Part shown: piece by piece, positions 57,486 to 64,000 of the stretch | Layout: the number at the start of each line of letters is the position of its first letter | Position numbering within the stretch: position 1 is the stretch's first letter | Source: Glycomyces sp. TRM65418 | GTDB lineage: Bacteria > Actinomycetota > Actinomycetes > Mycobacteriales > Micromonosporaceae | Length of the DNA: 64,000 bases | Assembly (NCBI RefSeq): GCF_019710475.1 | Contig: NZ_JAJFAX010000010.1 | Location: 62,001 to 126,000 of the forward strand | Direction of reading: 5' to 3' | Program-made: the position numbers and the translations under genes | Notes under the pieces: model-generated | What the model was told of the DNA's origin: nothing | Database searches by the model: none | The model's input: only the letters and a program-made list of their open reading frames with translations

Positions 57486-58160
57486 ATGAACCCTCCCTCC
57501 GAACCCCGTCGCCGCGAGTGGCCGATCGCCGCCGGCCTCATCCTCCTCGCCCTCGTGCCCGTGCTCGCCGGGGCGGTGCGCATGGGCGACCTCGCCTCGG
57601 GCGCACCGGCAACGGCCGCCAACGCCCGCTTCGTGGAGATGCCGCTGCCCATCGTCCTGCACATTCTCGGGGCGCTCGTCTACTCACTCGTCGGCGCGTT
57701 CCAATTCCTGCCGAGCCTGCGGCGACGCCGCACGGCGTGGCACCGCTTCGCGGGGCGATACCTGCTGGTCCCCGCTGGACTCGTCGTGGCCGCGAGCGGA
57801 CTGTGGATGACCGCGTTCTACGACACGCCCGCCATCGACGACGGCGCGGTCGCGATCTCGCGGTATGGCATCGGCGCCCTCATGCTCGCGTTCATCGTCC
57901 TCGGGGTCGCCGCGATCGCCCGCCGCGACTTCTTCGCGCACGGGGCCTGGATGACCCGGGCCTATGCGCTCGCCATGGGCGCGGGAACCCAGGTGCTCAC
58001 GTCAGTTCCGCCCTTCCTCGTGTTCGGCGAACCCGACGCCCTGATGCGGCTCGTCCAGATGGACGCCGGGTGGATCCTCAACGCCCTGGTGGCCGAATGG
58101 GTCATCGCCCGTCGCCGGGCGGCGACGCGTCGGCGCACCCCGGCTACGGTCATCGCGTGA
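57486..58160 (+). CDS. DUF2306 membrane protein
   Basis: A 224-residue protein with about six transmembrane helices. ALVYSLVGAFQFLPSLRRRRTAWHRFAGRYLLVPAGLVVAASGLWM contains the DUF2306 signature (G-x-x-Q-F, then W-H-R-x-x-G-R; only segments intended), and the later WMTRAYALAMGAGTQVL is also typical. Function unknown. CAGGAT ends 6 bases before the ATG, suggesting a leaderless message. Its stop overlaps the histidine kinase start region, so the protein may be the sensor partner or target of that two-component system. Confidence 0.82.
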   Translation: MNPPSEPRRREWPIAAGLILLALVPVLAGAVRMGDLASGAPATAANARFVEMPLPIVLHILGALVYSLVGAFQFLPSLRRRRTAWHRFAGRYLLVPAGLVVAASGLWMTAFYDTPAIDDGAVAISRYGIGALMLAFIVLGVAAIARRDFFAHGAWMTRAYALAMGAGTQVLTSVPPFLVFGEPDALMRLVQMDAGWILNALVAEWVIARRRAATRRRTPATVIA

Positions 58161-59296
58161 TGCAGAGACCGACCGTGCCCCGTACGATCGCCGCCGCGTG
58201 GTCGCGCCCCCGGGCGGTGGGCGCCGAAGGCCCGCGGCCTCGGGACGTCGTGCTGGTGATCGCGGCGGCCGTGGTCTCCGTCATCGAGGGCGCGATGCGC
58301 CCCGATCTGGCGTGGCCCCTCACCACGACGGCAGTGACGCTCGCGATCCTGCCAGTGCTCCTGTGGCGGCGCACCCGTCCGCTGCTCGGCGTCGCGATCA
58401 TGACCGGCTCGACCTCGGCCTTCGCACTCGCGAGCGCCATCGCGGGCGTCGAACCGAACGCCCTCGTCGCGACGTTCGTGCTGCTGGCGATGCCCTACGC
58501 GCTCTTCCGCTGGGGATCGGGGCGCGACCGCATCGCGGGCGCCGTCATCGTCGCGGTCGGCCTCCTGTTCTCGAGTTCGCTCAGGAGTGATCCTGTCGCG
58601 GAGGCGGTCGCCGGGGTCGCGTTCTTCGGCGGTGCCTGCCTGATCGGGGCGCTGCGGCGCGAGCGGCTGGAATCGCGGGCGCGGGAGCTCGACACGGTGC
58701 GGGCCCGCGAGCGCGAGGCGCTCGCCCGCGACCTGCACGACACGGTGGCGCATCACGTCTCGGCCATCGTGATCCGCGCGCAGGTGGCGGCCGCGGACCC
58801 GCGCGACACGGCGCGCGTGGTCGAGTCGCTCGGCGTCGTGGAGAGCGAGGCGCAGGCGGTCCTCGCGGACATGCGCTCGCTCGTGCGCACCCTTCGCGCG
58901 CCCGCCGACTACACGCCGACGGCGGGTCTGGACGAGCTCGCCCGCCTCGCCGATCCCGGGCCGCCGCCCGTGACCGTTCGGATCGACGCGTCCGACGACG
59001 TGCCGGGCATCGTCGCGTCGACCCTTTTCCGGATCGCGCAGGAGGGCGTCACGAACGCGCGCCGCCACGCCCGCGGCGCCACCGGGATCGAGGTGTCCGT
59101 GACCGTCGAGGCCGACACTGCGCGGATCGTCGTCCGTGACGACGGGGCCCCCGCTCGTCCCCCGTCGAGCGGCGGGCACGGGCTGCAGGGCATGGCGGAA
59201 CGCTCGGCGCTCCTGGGCGGCGAGGCGGCCGCCGGCCCGGATCCGGCCGGCGGCTGGATCCTGCGCGCGTCCCTGCCGATGCGGGGGGCGGCATGA
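58160..59296 (+). CDS. Sensor histidine kinase (HisKA_3, NarL-type)
   Basis: A 378-residue membrane kinase. Four or more N-terminal helices (DVVLVIAAAVVSVIEGAM, LTTTAVTLAILPVLLW, ALVATFVLLAMPYALF, VAGVAFFGGACLIGAL) form the sensor; EREALARDLHDTVAHHVSAIVIRAQVA contains the phosphorylated His (about residue 200); FRIAQEGVTNARRHARGAT and GGHGLQGMAERSALLGG form the ATPase domain N- and G-boxes. GTG at 58157 (overlap GTGA) or ATG at 58160 can start it. Overlaps the response regulator by ATGA. Confidence 0.93.
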   Translation: MQRPTVPRTIAAAWSRPRAVGAEGPRPRDVVLVIAAAVVSVIEGAMRPDLAWPLTTTAVTLAILPVLLWRRTRPLLGVAIMTGSTSAFALASAIAGVEPNALVATFVLLAMPYALFRWGSGRDRIAGAVIVAVGLLFSSSLRSDPVAEAVAGVAFFGGACLIGALRRERLESRARELDTVRAREREALARDLHDTVAHHVSAIVIRAQVAAADPRDTARVVESLGVVESEAQAVLADMRSLVRTLRAPADYTPTAGLDELARLADPGPPPVTVRIDASDDVPGIVASTLFRIAQEGVTNARRHARGATGIEVSVTVEADTARIVVRDDGAPARPPSSGGHGLQGMAERSALLGGEAAAGPDPAGGWILRASLPMRGAA

Positions 59297-59967
59297 TCCG
59301 CGTGCTCGTCGCCGACGATCAGGAGCCCGTGCGCACGGGCCTGCGCATGCTGCTCGAATCGCAGCCGGACATCGAGGTCGTGGGCGAGGCCGCGGACGGC
59401 GTGGAGGCGGTGCGGCTCGCGCAGCGGCTGCGGCCCGACGTCGCCCTCCTGGACATCCGGATGCCGCATCTCAACGGCATCGAGGCGACCTCGCTGCTCG
59501 CGGGTGAACGCATCGCCGATCCGATCGCGGTCGTCGTCATCACCACGTTCGACCTCGACGAATACGTCCACGGCGCGCTGCGGGCCGGGGCGAGGGGATT
59601 CCTGCTGAAGGAGTCGGGTCCGCAGCTGATCGGGGAGGCCGTGCGGGCCGCCGCGAACGGTGACGCCCTCATCTCGCCGCAGATCACGTTGCGGCTGCTC
59701 GGCGAGTTCTCGCGACCGGTCCGGCAGGCGCGGCAGCCGACCACGCCGCTCACCGACCGCGAGGAGGACGTGCTCGCGCTGCTCGCCACGGGCCTGACGA
59801 ACAACGAGATCGGCGAACGGCTCTTCCTCTCGCTCGGCACGGTCAAGACGCACATCGCGGGCGTCCTCACGAAGCTCGGCCTGCGCAACCGCGTCGAGGC
59901 GGCGATGTGGGCGTACGAATCGGGCCGCGTGCGCGGCGATCCGCCGGGACACGTCGACCGCTGCTGA
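59293..59967 (+). CDS. NarL/LuxR-type response regulator
   Basis: A 224-residue regulator. The receiver begins IRVLVADDQEPVRTGLRMLLE with the acidic pair DD, the phosphoacceptor is in VALLDIRMP (Asp54), and Lys in FLLKESGP completes the site. The DNA-binding domain is LTDREEDVLALLATGLTNNEIGERLFLSLGTVKTHIAGVLTKLGLRNR, the LuxR HTH (segment shown in part). It is translated with the kinase and may regulate the DUF2306-kinase-regulator operon or unlinked genes. Confidence 0.95.
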   Translation: MIRVLVADDQEPVRTGLRMLLESQPDIEVVGEAADGVEAVRLAQRLRPDVALLDIRMPHLNGIEATSLLAGERIADPIAVVVITTFDLDEYVHGALRAGARGFLLKESGPQLIGEAVRAAANGDALISPQITLRLLGEFSRPVRQARQPTTPLTDREEDVLALLATGLTNNEIGERLFLSLGTVKTHIAGVLTKLGLRNRVEAAMWAYESGRVRGDPPGHVDRC

Positions 59968-60130
59968 CACGGCGCGAGCGCTGCCGGAGCCGCCGGACGC
60001 GCGCTGGGCCGCAGTCGAATCCGGGCTGAACATCCGTGACCGCTTCGAGGGCCGTCGTCGCGCTCGGCCCGGCGTCACATCGTCCACTACGGTCACTGCC
60101 GACCACGGCTCTCGTCACCGCGGCCGTTTT

Positions 60131-60712
60131 CTACTCGGCCCGGTCGACCATGCGGCGGGCCGCGTGCCGGGCCCGCTCGACGGCGTCCGCGATGCCGCCG
60201 ACGTCGCTCATCACCACGGCGCCTTCGTGAAGGAGCAGCAGTTCGACCGCCGCGTCCGCGGCGTCGTCGATTCCGGCCTCTTCCAGCAGCTCGGCGAATC
60301 TGGCCCGAAGCCACTGCTTCTGGGCGAGCGCCAGCTCCCGGGCCGGATGGTCGGGTCCGGTCAGCTCCGCGCGGGCGTTGATCATGGCGCACCCGCGGTC
60401 GCCCATGGCGCGCTGCCATGCCTCGAGCGAGTCGAAGACGGCCACCACGGCCTCGCGGGGGTCGGCGGCCGCTTCGACGTGGCGGTCGACCACCGCGCGC
60501 CACCGCTGGTCGCGCTCGCGCAGGTACGCCACGACGAGGTTGTCCTTGGAGCCGAAGCGGTCGTAGATGGTCTTCTTGGTGACCCCGGCCTCGGCGGCGA
60601 TGAGATCGACGCCGACGCCGGTGATGCCCCGCTGATAGAACAGGCGGGCGGCGGTGTCCAGGACCCGGCGGGCCGCGCGGGTCATCCGCGGTTCCACGAC
60701 AGTGTCGGTCAT
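60131..60712 (-). CDS. TetR family repressor
   Basis: A 193-residue repressor with the TetR DNA-binding domain RVLDTAARLFYQRGITGVGVDLIAAEAGVTKKTIYDRFGSKDNLVVAYL (residues 17-65, in part) and a C-terminal domain like TetR_C_33/AcrR types (WLRARFAELLEEAGIDDAADAAVELLLLHEG). GGAG is 7 bases before the ATG at 60712; the GTG one codon earlier is the alternative. It is divergent from a DMT exporter, and the 90-base gap contains twin TATACC-N4-GGTATA operators. Confidence 0.9.
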   Translation of the reverse strand: MTDTVVEPRMTRAARRVLDTAARLFYQRGITGVGVDLIAAEAGVTKKTIYDRFGSKDNLVVAYLRERDQRWRAVVDRHVEAAADPREAVVAVFDSLEAWQRAMGDRGCAMINARAELTGPDHPARELALAQKQWLRARFAELLEEAGIDDAADAAVELLLLHEGAVVMSDVGGIADAVERARHAARRMVDRAE

Positions 60713-60741
60713 CACGGTGCTCCTCTCGAAACTCCACTGGA

Positions 60742-60786
60742 AGTATACCTACCGGTATAGCTACGGTGTGTATACCGATCGGTTTA
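60742..60786. promoter_or_regulatory. Twin TATACC-N4-GGTATA operators between TetR and DMT genes
   Basis: TATACC-TACC-GGTATA (60744-60759) is a perfect 6+6 inverted repeat; TATACC-GATC-GGTTTA (60771-60786) has one mismatch. Centres are 27 bp apart. The first overlaps a minus-strand TATACT -10 box (60747-60742) of the TetR gene. The pair would let the repressor control both divergent genes. Confidence 0.8.
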
Positions 60787-60802
60787 ATCTCGAGGAGATC
60801 TG

Positions 60803-61723
60803 ATGCGCACCTCCGACCGGCTCTGGGCGACCGCGTTCGTCGTCCTGTGGAGCTCCGGCTTCATCGGCGCCGAGCTCGCCACCCGCCACGCTTCGGCGCT
60901 CACCGTCCTCAACTGGCGTTTCCTGCTGCTGGCCGGACCGGCGCTGGCCTGGATCGCCTGGCGCGGGCGGTGGCGGCGCTACACCGCCCGCGACGTCGGC
61001 GTCCACGTGCTCGTCGGCGCGCTCGCGCAGGTGGGCTACCTCTACGGCGTCGTCATGGCCGCGCAGCTCGGCGTCGGCTCCGGCACCACCGCGCTCATCG
61101 CGAGCCTGCAGCCCGTCGTCACGGCCGCCGCGGCCTACCTCGTGCTCGGCGAACGGGTCCGGGCCGCCCAGATGCTCGGGCTGGCGATCGGCTTCGGCGG
61201 CGTCGCGCTGGTCATCTCCGCCGACTACGCGGGCGGCGACGCGGCGCTGTGGGCGTACGCCCTCCCCGTCGCCGCGATGCTGAGCCTGGTCGCCGCCACG
61301 GTGCTGGAACGGCGCACTCGGCCCCGCAGCCTCGGCCAGCTCGACGCCCTCGCGGTCCAGTTCCTCACCACCGCGTCCGCCTTCGCCGCGATCTCGGCGG
61401 CCTTCGGCGAGTTCGCTCCCGCCCCCACTTCGGGGTTCTGGCTCTCGGTCGCCTGGATGACCGTGCTGGCGGGCGTCGGCGGGTACGGCACGTACTGGGT
61501 CGTGGTGCGCCGCAACGGGGCGACCGTGGCCGCCACGCTGCTGTACTTCACGCCGCCCGCCACGATGCTGTGGGCGTGGGCCATGTTCGGCGACGAGCTG
61601 AGCGGGCTGGCGTGGGCGGGCCTCGCCGTCACCGCGGTCGGCGTCGCCTTCGCGATCGGCAGAGGCCGCCGGAACGAAGAGCCCTCGGTATCGAGAGGAC
61701 CGAGGATCGGCGCTCGGGCCTGA
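60803..61723 (+). CDS. DMT/EamA family transporter
   Basis: A 306-residue membrane protein with ten predicted helices in two EamA repeats. The start FVVLWSSGFIGAELATRHASALTVLNWRFLLL is the typical first repeat; STTALIASLQPV-like GSGTTALIASLQPVVTAAAAYLVLGERV is the conserved segment of repeat one, and TLLYFTPPATMLWAWAMFGDELSGLAWAGLAVTAVGV repeats it (quoted in part). DMT proteins export metabolites or drugs. GAGGAG lies before the ATG. Regulated, by inference, by the divergent TetR protein. A 12-bp hairpin follows. Confidence 0.9.
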   Translation: MRTSDRLWATAFVVLWSSGFIGAELATRHASALTVLNWRFLLLAGPALAWIAWRGRWRRYTARDVGVHVLVGALAQVGYLYGVVMAAQLGVGSGTTALIASLQPVVTAAAAYLVLGERVRAAQMLGLAIGFGGVALVISADYAGGDAALWAYALPVAAMLSLVAATVLERRTRPRSLGQLDALAVQFLTTASAFAAISAAFGEFAPAPTSGFWLSVAWMTVLAGVGGYGTYWVVVRRNGATVAATLLYFTPPATMLWAWAMFGDELSGLAWAGLAVTAVGVAFAIGRGRRNEEPSVSRGPRIGARA

Positions 61724-61730
61724 GGTCCAC

Positions 61731-61766
61731 GCGGAGCCGCGGTGCGAACCGCGGCTCCGCTTCCTT
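61731..61766 (+). terminator. Intrinsic terminator of the DMT gene
   Basis: A perfect 12-bp stem (61731-61742 with 61749-61760), 6-base loop and a TTCCTT tail, 8 bases after the stop. Confidence 0.78.
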
Positions 61767-61795
61767 GCGCACCAGGGCGCGCGTTCAGGGCTCAG

Positions 61796-62052
61796 GCCTG
61801 GTCGGCCTCGGCGGGGACGTCCAGGCCGCGCCCGCGGCGGCGGTGACGCCCTTCGCCGACGACGGTTTCGTCGAGGACCTCGGGCCGGAGCGGTGCCGAC
61901 TGGTCGCGGGCTCATGGTCGTGGGCGGCGCTGGCCGCCGCGATCGGCCGGTTCGACGCGGACGTCGAGGCCGTGCGCCCGCCCGAGCTCGCGCGGGCCTT
62001 CGCCCGCCTCGCCGAACGGTTCGCCGCGGCGGCCGACCGCGATCGGCCCTAG
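61796..62052 (+). pseudogene. C-terminal relic of a WYL/YafY-type regulator
   Basis: The frame reads VTPFADDGFVEDLGPERCRL, then VAGSWSWAALAAAIGRFDAD, then VEAVRPPELARAFARLAERF and ends with TAG at 62050-62052. This is the pattern of the final WCX domain of YafY-like regulators (VxPLDxxRCRLxxGSDSxxWLAxxLAxLxxDFxVxxPPELxxAxxxLAxRL). The helix-turn-helix and WYL parts, about 230 residues, are missing, no start signal is present, and the preceding hairpin is the DMT terminator. It is best read as a truncated gene. Confidence 0.7.
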
Positions 62053-63239
62053 GAGGCGGTCCCGCACAGACCGGCGGCCAGGAGGCCGAACAGCGCCTCC
62101 TCGAAGGCCGCCGGGTCGGCGTGGCCGTGCTTGTCGTCGAGGCTCCACGAGAGCGTGATCTGGCGTTCGCCGTCGAAGGAGTGGAACGTCCGGGTCTGGT
62201 GGCCCATGCCGTCGCCGGCGTGGCCGATGAAGAGCTCCTCGGGGTCGTCCGGGCAGCCCATCGTGACGCCGCCCAGGCCGAGCCCGTACTGGAAGCCCGT
62301 GCCGGTCTCGACGAACGCGGCGGCCTCGGCGAGCTGCTCGTCGGTGAGCAGTGTGCCGTCGGTGAGCGCGTCGTAGAACTCGTTGACGTCCCCGACAGTG
62401 GAGACGACGCCGCCCGACGCGCCCAGCTGCGAGGGGGAGACCGCGGTGGCGTCGAAGTACGGCTCGTCGGCGTCGCCGGTGGTGATGTACGGGACGGAGT
62501 GGCGGCCGCGGATGCCGGAGCCGTGGTCGTGCGGGTAGTAGGTGTGGCGGAGTCCGGCGGGCTTGAAGATGCGGTGCTTGAGCTCGTGGCGGAGGCTGTG
62601 GCCGGTGCGCTCCTCGATGAGCAGGCCCAGGACCGCATAGCCGGTGTTGGAGTAGGACCAGCCCTCGCCGGGCGCGAACAGCGGCGGGTCCTGGGTGGCG
62701 AGGTCGATCAGCTCCTCGGGCTCGTAGTGGGTCCGGTAGCCCTCGCGGACCTCGGTGAGGTCGCCTTCGGCGAGGCCCGGATACAGGGCGCCGACCCACT
62801 CCGGGACGCCGCCGGTGTGCTGGAGGAGCTGGCGGATCGTCGGCTGCTCGTCGTAGGGCAGGATCCCGGGCAGGTGGTCGCCGATCGGATCGTCGAGGTC
62901 CAGTCGGCCCTCGCCTTCGAGTTGGAGGACGATCGCGGCGACCATCGACTTGGTGACGCTGCCGATGCGGACCCGGTCGCCGGGGCGGGCCTGCGGCGCG
63001 TTCGCGTCGAGGTCTCGGGCGCCGGCCGCTCCGTTCCAGGCGTCGTCGCCGTCGCGGACCTCGACGAGGACCGATCCGGCGGTGAGGGCGGCGACGTCGG
63101 CGAGCCGGTCCTCGAGGACCTCGGTGTCGAGCCCGCCGGTCTCGGGACCGGCGGGCTCGGCAGAGGCGAGGTGCGCGGCGGTGAGCGCGCCGACGAGTCC
63201 GAGCACCGCGACCGCGGCGGGGATCATGCGTTTTCTCAT
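62049..63239 (-). CDS. Exported beta-lactamase-fold serine hydrolase (D-alanyl-D-alanine carboxypeptidase-like)
   Basis: A 396-residue secreted protein with a signal peptide (KRMIPAAVAVLGLVGALTA...ASA). The active-site motifs are GSVTKSM (S-x-x-K, near residue 93), YSYSNTGY (Y-x-N) and IGHAGDGMG (H-x-G). It is of the class C beta-lactamase/DD-peptidase family (Streptomyces R61-like); the actual substrate may be a wall peptide or an ester. TACGGT (minus strand, 63251-63246) ends 6 bases before the ATG, suggesting a leaderless message. Its stop TAG shares CTAG with the convergent relic. Confidence 0.88.
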   Translation of the reverse strand: MRKRMIPAAVAVLGLVGALTAAHLASAEPAGPETGGLDTEVLEDRLADVAALTAGSVLVEVRDGDDAWNGAAGARDLDANAPQARPGDRVRIGSVTKSMVAAIVLQLEGEGRLDLDDPIGDHLPGILPYDEQPTIRQLLQHTGGVPEWVGALYPGLAEGDLTEVREGYRTHYEPEELIDLATQDPPLFAPGEGWSYSNTGYAVLGLLIEERTGHSLRHELKHRIFKPAGLRHTYYPHDHGSGIRGRHSVPYITTGDADEPYFDATAVSPSQLGASGGVVSTVGDVNEFYDALTDGTLLTDEQLAEAAAFVETGTGFQYGLGLGGVTMGCPDDPEELFIGHAGDGMGHQTRTFHSFDGERQITLSWSLDDKHGHADPAAFEEALFGLLAAGLCGTAS

Positions 63240-63400
63240 GCTCGAACCGTATGGGCCGCGACCACATCAGACGATCCTGCGGACCCCCCGAGCGCGGGTA
63301 CGGCCTGCCCTACCATCGGTCCGCCTCGGGCACGCGGAACGCGACCCGTTGGGGGGGAGGCCCTCCGGGGGAACGGTCACCGTGATGCGGCCCCGGTGCC

Positions 63401-63427
63401 CGCCGGCCCGGCGTGGTCGGGCCGGCG
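63401..63427 (-). terminator. Hairpin after the DUF1348 gene
   Basis: A perfect 10-bp stem (63401-63410 with 63418-63427), 7-base loop, 8 bases beyond the DUF1348 stop on the minus strand. Confidence 0.65.
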
Positions 63428-63434
63428 TCGGCGG

Positions 63435-63887
63435 TCATCGGAGCGGGATGGGGTCGGTCTCGGTCGCCGGGCGCGGGCCGAAGAGGCGGCGATCGGCCTC
63501 GGTGATGCGGACGTCGTTGATGCTGGCCTCGCGGCGGCTCATCAGGCCTTCGGGGGTGAACTGCCACAGCTCGTTGCCGTAACTGCGCCACCACTGGCCT
63601 TCGGCGTCGTGCCATTCGTACTGGAACCGCACGGCGATCCGGTCGTCGATGAAGGCCCACAGGCTCTTGCGCAGGGCGTAGTCCTGCTCCCGCTCCCATT
63701 TGCGGGTCAGGAACCCGACGATCTGGTCGCGCCCGGAGACGAACTGGTCCCGGTTGCGCCACACGGAGTCCGGTGTGTAGGCCAGCGCGACCCGGTGCGG
63801 ATCGCGGGTGTTCCAGGCGTCCTCGGCGGCCTGCACTTTCCGTGCGGCGGTCTCGGCGGTGAAGGGGGGCAGCGGCGGACGGGTCAT
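63435..63887 (-). CDS. DUF1348 (NTF2-like/SnoaL-like) protein
   Basis: A 150-residue protein. [63 protein letters not shown], then [28 protein letters not shown] and [13 protein letters not shown], is the very conserved DUF1348 pattern (only segments cited), an NTF2-like cone-shaped fold. Function unknown; members occur widely in proteobacteria, actinobacteria and fungi. The upstream neighbour on the same strand is a ferredoxin gene, 19 bases away, so they may be cotranscribed. Confidence 0.88.
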   Translation of the reverse strand: MTRPPLPPFTAETAARKVQAAEDAWNTRDPHRVALAYTPDSVWRNRDQFVSGRDQIVGFLTRKWEREQDYALRKSLWAFIDDRIAVRFQYEWHDAEGQWWRSYGNELWQFTPEGLMSRREASINDVRITEADRRLFGPRPATETDPIPLR

Positions 63888-63906
63888 CTTCGGTTCTCCT
63901 TTGCAG

Positions 63907-64000
63907 TCAGTTGTCGTCGAGGAGGATGGCTTTGACGGGGCAGGAGCGCGCGGCGAGCTCGACGTCGGGCCAGAGGGCGTCGTCCGGTTCGGCGTCGTAG
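63907..64000 (-). CDS. Ferredoxin, C-terminal part (cut by window end)
   Basis: The minus-strand frame from the right edge reads ...[20 protein letters not shown] and ends DDN before [15 protein letters not shown] matches the end of actinobacterial 3Fe-4S or 4Fe-4S ferredoxins that serve cytochrome P450s (xxAAxxCPxxAIxLx), with the last cluster Cys. The first cysteines lie outside the window. Confidence 0.72.
   Translation of the reverse strand, partial: YDAEPDDALWPDVELAARSCPVKAILLDDN

Noticed and set aside
1-64000. tRNA, rRNA, CRISPR or att sites
   Set aside because: No CCA-ended cloverleaf, rRNA core sequence, regularly spaced repeat array or integrase gene was recognised; a tRNAscan or Infernal run would settle this.

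Overview
The window is 64 kb of very GC-rich DNA with a G/C-dominated third codon position, frequent GTG starts, many 4-base stop/start overlaps and several apparently leaderless starts. Together with a gylR-glpF-glpK-glpD operon of the Streptomyces gyl type, an Asp23/AmaP/DUF2273 cluster, WYL (YafY) regulators, SigJ-type sigma factor, CBM2 exoenzyme and GH127 arabinofuranosidase, this points to a filamentous or saprophytic actinobacterium. Family and genus cannot be fixed from the window. No rRNA, tRNA, CRISPR array, complete IS element or prophage was seen.

Layout. 1-6.3 kb: a cut-off gene, a GNAT acetyltransferase, a GlxA-type AraC regulator divergent from an NmrA/epimerase-like gene, then a three-gene operon encoding an amine/imino-acid dehydrogenase resembling heterotrimeric D-hydroxyproline dehydrogenase. 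6.3-12.3 kb: an intergenic stretch with a decayed AraC fragment, a GH42 beta-galactosidase behind a promoter with a perfect 14-bp palindrome, a short UvrA paralogue and a divergent WYL regulator. 12.3-17 kb: SigJ-type sigma factor and TetR regulator facing a DUF4267 membrane protein, a GNAT enzyme, and an MFS exporter facing an ArsR-like regulator across a 40-bp dyad. 17-22.5 kb: glycerol uptake and oxidation (glpD, glpK, glpF, IclR regulator), with a canonical Crp-type site at the glpF promoter. 22.5-24.8 kb: a secreted CBM2-metalloprotease and an SMP-30 lactonase.

24.9-40.8 kb is the most coherent block. A nine-gene, tightly overlapping operon encodes a peptide ABC transporter (binding protein, two permeases, two ATPases) followed by a DppA-type D-aminopeptidase, an M20 peptidase, an S9 peptidase and an S66 LD-carboxypeptidase. 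Next comes a three-gene set of exported enzymes matching the Bacillus subtilis nagZ-namZ-amiE muropeptide pathway: a GH3 N-acetylglucosaminidase, a DUF1343/GH171 exo-muramidase and a beta-lactamase-fold amidase. Read together they suggest that wall fragments are dismantled outside the cell, the freed peptides imported, and the peptides trimmed in the cytoplasm. This system-level reading is inference. The block ends in a 221-bp element with perfect 21-bp terminal inverted repeats sitting exactly on the stop codons of two convergent genes, which looks like a MITE.

41-54 kb: an SDR protein, an orphan DUF2273 protein, an AraC regulator/flavodoxin-fold oxidoreductase pair, the Asp23 alkaline-shock cluster, a CPBP protease, a GNAT enzyme, a deletion scar holding relics of a TetR regulator and an alpha/beta hydrolase, an XRE regulator with its membrane partner, a hydrolase, and a TetR regulator beside an MDR oxidoreductase whose promoter carries twin operators. 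53.5-64 kb: GH127 arabinofuranosidase, sulfotransferase, DUF2306 protein with a two-component system, a TetR/DMT-exporter pair with twin operators, a relic of a WYL regulator, a beta-lactamase-fold hydrolase, a DUF1348 protein and the end of a ferredoxin gene.

All functions are from motif recognition by eye; no database search was run. Promoters, operators and terminators are inferred from sequence symmetry and spacing.
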